From positions 1 through 44,902 of the forward strand of contig NZ_DASZGI010000228.1 of the NCBI RefSeq assembly GCF_035938995.1: a stretch of DNA of 44,902 nt, written 5' to 3'. Made by a program: the position numbers and the translations under genes. The notes beneath the pieces were generated by a model. That model was not told the DNA's origin. It ran no database searches and saw nothing but the letters and a program-made list of their open reading frames with translations. This document shows, one piece after another, positions 42,490 through 44,902 of the stretch. This stretch comes from DASZGI01 sp035938995. Lineage in GTDB: Bacteria > Actinomycetota > Actinomycetes > Streptomycetales > Catenulisporaceae. How positions within the stretch are numbered: position 1 is the stretch's first letter; each line of letters opens with the position of its first letter.

Positions 42490-43293
42490 ATGGAATCCGA
42501 CCTCACGCTTTGGAGCTGCACCGTGTTGCCCTCGAAACAGATCGTGTTCATCCACGGTATGTACATGACCGGGGACAGCTGGCAGCCGTGGCTGGATCGG
42601 CTCAGGCCTGACGGGTTCACCTGCCACGCCCCGTCGTGGCCGTACCACCAGGACACGCCGACAGCTCTTCGCGCCGATGTCGATCCGGCACTGGGATCGC
42701 TGACCTTCGGCGCCGTCATCGGGTACCTGAAGCAGTTCATCGACACGTTGCCGGAGCGCCCGATCCTCATCGGGCACTCGATCGGCGGCCTGGCGGTGCA
42801 GAAGCTGGTCAACGACGGCTACGCCGCCGCCGGCGTGTCCATCAGCCCGGCGCCGCCACGGGGCATAGTCACGGCGAGCCCGCATTTCCTGCGGGCCAAC
42901 TTCCCGCACGCCAATCCGCTAGCGGGCAACCGCCCGATCCGGATGACCCCAAAGCGCTTCCAGTACACCTTCTGCAACACCATGAGCCGACAGGCCAGCG
43001 ACGAGGCGTTCGAGCGCTATGCCGTGCCGGAAAGCCGCAACGTTCCGCGCAGCACTCTGACCCGGCAGGGGGCAGTCGACTTCGCCAAGCCGCATGTCCC
43101 GCTGCTGCTCATCGCCGCGGACAGGGACCACCTGACACCGCTCGGCTTGGTCAAGAGAAACGCGAAGGCCTACAAGACGAGTGCTGGCGTCGCCGACTTC
43201 AAAGCCTTCCAGAACCGCTCGCACTTCATCTGTAATCAGGACGGCTGGGAAGAAGTCGCCGACTACGCCCTCAACTGGCTCGCCGAACGCTGA
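42490..43293 (+). CDS. Alpha/beta hydrolase
   Basis: 267 residues from ATG 42490. It has no ribosome binding site, consistent with an almost leaderless mRNA from the promoter at 42448-42476; GTG 42523 is an alternative. Alpha/beta-hydrolase features: oxyanion loop IVFIHGMYMTGDSW, nucleophile elbow IGHSIGGLA (Ser97), acid in AADRDHLTP (Asp211 or Asp213) and His245 in NRSHF. There is no signal peptide. The family includes esterases, lipases and dehalogenase-like enzymes; the substrate is not predictable. The TetR gene at 43371 converges on it and is the likely regulator. Confidence 0.92.
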   Translation: MESDLTLWSCTVLPSKQIVFIHGMYMTGDSWQPWLDRLRPDGFTCHAPSWPYHQDTPTALRADVDPALGSLTFGAVIGYLKQFIDTLPERPILIGHSIGGLAVQKLVNDGYAAAGVSISPAPPRGIVTASPHFLRANFPHANPLAGNRPIRMTPKRFQYTFCNTMSRQASDEAFERYAVPESRNVPRSTLTRQGAVDFAKPHVPLLLIAADRDHLTPLGLVKRNAKAYKTSAGVADFKAFQNRSHFICNQDGWEEVADYALNWLAER

Positions 43294-43370
43294 TCACAGG
43301 CCGACAGCGCCCGCTCGGCTTCGGGACAGGAGGCCCTGACTCCCGGCAGTCGTCGGCCTCGAGCGCATAG

Positions 43371-43937
43371 TCAGCTCAGGATGTCGTTCATCGCCGAGGT
43401 CAGGCGCTTGCCCAGCTGGTCGGCGTCGTTGAGGTATCCCGCGACCATCGCACCATCGCGCAGCATGGCCAAGCCGTCGGCGGCGCCTTGCGGATCGGGA
43501 TGTTGCAGGGCTGTGGCGAGGTCGACGAGGGCGCCATGGAACCAGCGGCGGTGTTCGGCGATCACGATGCGTACCGGGTGTTCCGGGTCGGGGTACTCCG
43601 CTGCGGCGTTGATGAACGGACAGCCCCGGAAACCTGGTCGGCAGGTGTCGTCGATGATGCCCTGAACGAAGGCGGCGAGCAGATCCCTGGGTCCGGCGCT
43701 GTCGTCGGCCTCCCGCGCGGCGGCTGCGCGGATCTGCTCGTCGCGTCGCTTCAGATATGCCACGACAAGGTCTTCCTTCCCCGGGAAGTGGCGGTAGAAA
43801 GTCGCCCGGGTTACGCCGGCTTCGGCGATGACACGGTCGACGGGGACGTTGTGGATGCCTTCGGCATAGAAGACCTGGTCCGCCGCCACCAGCAGACGCT
43901 CAGAAGCAGTCAATGCCACAGCCGAAGTCACCTCCAT
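43371..43937 (-). CDS. TetR-family transcriptional regulator
   Basis: 188 residues if started at ATG 43937. A GTG at 43919 preceded by a strong GGAGGTGA is a very good alternative (182 residues). The N-terminal helix-turn-helix is typical: ASERLLVAADQVFYAEGIHN, VDRVIAEAGVTRATFYRHFP, GKEDLVVAYLKRRDEQI. The C-terminal part has GCPFINAAAEYPDPEHPVR, close to TetR proteins with a Cys in the ligand domain. These repress neighbouring detoxification or metabolic genes until a ligand binds. The hydrolase gene is the nearest target, and the inverted repeat at 42439-42469 is a possible operator. Confidence 0.94.
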   Translation of the reverse strand: MEVTSAVALTASERLLVAADQVFYAEGIHNVPVDRVIAEAGVTRATFYRHFPGKEDLVVAYLKRRDEQIRAAAAREADDSAGPRDLLAAFVQGIIDDTCRPGFRGCPFINAAAEYPDPEHPVRIVIAEHRRWFHGALVDLATALQHPDPQGAADGLAMLRDGAMVAGYLNDADQLGKRLTSAMNDILS

Positions 43938-44080
43938 GACAAAACTAACAGAGCGTGCCGGATAGAGAACTTTCCATCCTCAATTCGCAGGTGAGAGGCC
44001 TGGCTTGGCAGCGCTCTGGTATGTGTGGACTGGTGGGCGGCCGTGATCACCAGCCTTGATCGTACGTCACCTGTACGCCC

Positions 44081-44263
44081 GAATCAGGTCCACGGGTTCT
44101 GTGTCGAACGCGTCGAGCAACCGATCGGCGATCTCGACGACGCGCGGCTCGAAAGTCCGCGACGCACGGCGGGTGAAGGCCTTGGAAACGAGGCGCCGCA
44201 GGTATACGCCGGATACGGATCATCGATGAAGGCCCGGTCGAACAGCGGGGGAGCCTCCGTCAC
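44081..44263 (-). pseudogene. Cytochrome P450 5' fragment (deleted and frameshifted)
   Basis: From GTG 44263 the minus strand codes TEAPPLFDRAFIDDPYPAY, almost the same as the start of the intact P450 at 42077. At about 44205 it jumps, out of frame, to a segment coding LRRLVSKAFT, then FEPRVVEIADRLLDAF and EPVDLIRAY, matching P450 residues about 99-141. About 230 bp is missing between the parts and everything after about 44081 is lost. DNA identity to the intact gene looks near 80%, so it comes from a paralogue or an old duplication. It cannot make a P450. Confidence 0.85.
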
Positions 44264-44352
44264 TACCCCATCGTCACATGCGGCGGATCTCATCCAACGC
44301 GCGAGCCGTGATCTCCTGTTGTGCGGCGGCGTGACGGCGTTAGGGTCGAATC

Positions 44353-44574
44353 ATGAGCGAATCGAGCGAGACGTTGGACGCCGCCCAGAGCGGTCCGGAG
44401 GCGGACCAGTTCGTCAGTGAGCTGATTCTCGGCCTCGAACGGGCGGCCGACGGCGAGTCCGACCCGGAGATACAGTCGCGCCTGCGCGGCGCCGCGGCGA
44501 TCCTCAGCACGGTCGGGCGCAACGTCACCACCGATGTGGCCGCCAACATTATCGTCCGCATGATGGACCTCTAG
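44353..44574 (+). CDS. Small helical hypothetical protein
   Basis: 73 residues from ATG 44353 with AGGG upstream. It is acidic and predicted to be helical (ETLDAAQSGPEADQFVSELI, then LRGAAAILSTVGRNVTTDVA), ending IIVRMMDL. It has no Cys, signal peptide or membrane segment, and I do not recognise a family. It could be a small regulatory or antitoxin-like protein, but no partner is adjacent. Codon use is typical of the genome, which supports it being real. Confidence 0.6.
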   Translation: MSESSETLDAAQSGPEADQFVSELILGLERAADGESDPEIQSRLRGAAAILSTVGRNVTTDVAANIIVRMMDL

Positions 44575-44680
44575 ACGGGACTCCCTCCCCCGGCACGCCC
44601 GATTCGAAGCGAGCCGATCAGTGCAAATATGTGTTGATTGCTCCGTATAGGGGCTGATGAGTGACTTATATCGCCTCGCG

Positions 44681-44756
44681 TGGTTGAACAGCGCGGGCCT
44701 GCTGCCGCTCCCCGCTGTGCGGGAGCCGGGCCCATCCAGCCGGTTCAACCAGGAGG
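44681..44756 (+). promoter_or_regulatory. Nested stem-loop leader reaching the Shine-Dalgarno
   Basis: An outer 9-bp stem TGGTTGAAC (44681-44689) / GTTCAACCA (44743-44751) encloses GGGCC (44695-44699) / GGCCC (44729-44733). This in turn encloses GCTCCCCGC (44707-44715) / GCGGGAGC (44719-44726) with one bulge. The outer stem shares base 44751 with the AGGAGG ribosome binding site (44751-44756) of the secreted protein gene. Confidence 0.6.
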
Positions 44757-44762
44757 TTCCCG

Positions 44763-44902
44763 ATGCGCAAGTTCTTCGCGTTCGCGGGTGTGACGGCCGT
44801 CGCTCTCGGGGCGCCGCTACTCGCCGCTTCCAGCGCTGCGGCTGTTCAGCCGCTCATCAGTGTCGGCGAGGGCGCGTGCGTGGCGCCGTGGTGGTGGGAG
44901 GG
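44763..44902 (+). CDS. Secreted small protein (partial, cut by right edge)
   Basis: 46 codons from ATG 44763 are visible, with a perfect AGGAGG seven bases upstream. The protein begins with a Sec signal peptide (MRKFFAFAGVTAVALGAPLL, then AASSAAA, cleavage near AAA-VQP). The mature part seen is VQPLISVGEGACVAPWWWEG, with a Cys and a Trp cluster. The family is not recognisable from this much. It has a strongly structured leader. Confidence 0.75.
   Translation, partial: MRKFFAFAGVTAVALGAPLLAASSAAAVQPLISVGEGACVAPWWWE

Noticed and set aside
42294..42909. Minus-strand frames opposite the start of the alpha/beta hydrolase.
   Set aside because: No recognisable content; the hydrolase on the plus strand has a full catalytic triad and a promoter.

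Overview
The window is 44.9 kb of GC-rich (roughly 70% G+C by eye) actinobacterial chromosome. Gene content and order resemble Streptomyces and its relatives such as Catenulisporales: a roadblock/DUF742/GTPase 'conservon', ftsE-ftsX-smpB-ssrA, prfB next to two Ser/Thr kinases and an FHA protein, a very large NAD-glutamate dehydrogenase, panD, secA with an Rv3235-type neighbour, and eno-ftsB-DUF501-ppx. The genus cannot be fixed from the sequence alone.

Layout. 1-4085 (minus strand): a cvnA-B-C-D signalling operon followed by a StyA-like flavin monooxygenase cut by the left edge. 4489-4653 (plus): a cysteine-free ribosomal protein L33. 4820-8435: an accessory pocket with a broken PadR regulator and, divergent from it, a 1040-residue secreted protein. 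That protein joins a cytolethal-distending-toxin-B (CdtB) type nuclease to beta-trefoil lectin modules and a repeat-built, probably beta-propeller, tail. This is the most unusual object in the window. 8640-11507 (minus): tmRNA, smpB, ftsX and ftsE, i.e. trans-translation plus the FtsEX divisome complex. 11793-13250: a small zinc-ribbon membrane protein and release factor 2. 13284-20237: two membrane Ser/Thr kinases, the first with a repeat-rich extracellular sensor, and a divergent FHA/FtsK-like protein with a degenerate P-loop. 20366-22237: a secreted DNRLRE/Ig-like protein ending at a strong bidirectional terminator.

22324-30000 (mostly minus) is metabolic and housekeeping: the 1703-residue NAD-glutamate dehydrogenase, aspartate decarboxylase PanD, a DUF6912 protein and a patatin-like lipase. 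30233-32976 holds a HAD hydrolase and a divergent six-TM phosphatidylglycerol lysyltransferase-like protein. A degenerate tandem-repeat tract follows at 32962-33380. 33459-40812 (minus) holds the Rv3235-like protein, secA, ppx, DUF501, ftsB/divIC and eno.

40851-44300 looks rearranged: an intact cytochrome P450, an alpha/beta hydrolase with a good promoter, a TetR regulator, and then a second, internally deleted and frameshifted P450 5' fragment in the same orientation. The window ends with a small helical protein and the start of a secreted protein behind a strongly folded leader whose outer stem runs into the ribosome binding site.

Best candidate for an undescribed system: the single-chain CdtB-lectin-propeller protein at 5313-8435, directly downstream of the ssrA 3' end and divergent from a decayed PadR gene. 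Gram-negative CDT is an AB2 complex made from three genes (lectin CdtA and CdtC plus nuclease CdtB). Here nuclease and lectin folds appear in one secreted polypeptide, with all recognisable catalytic residues kept.
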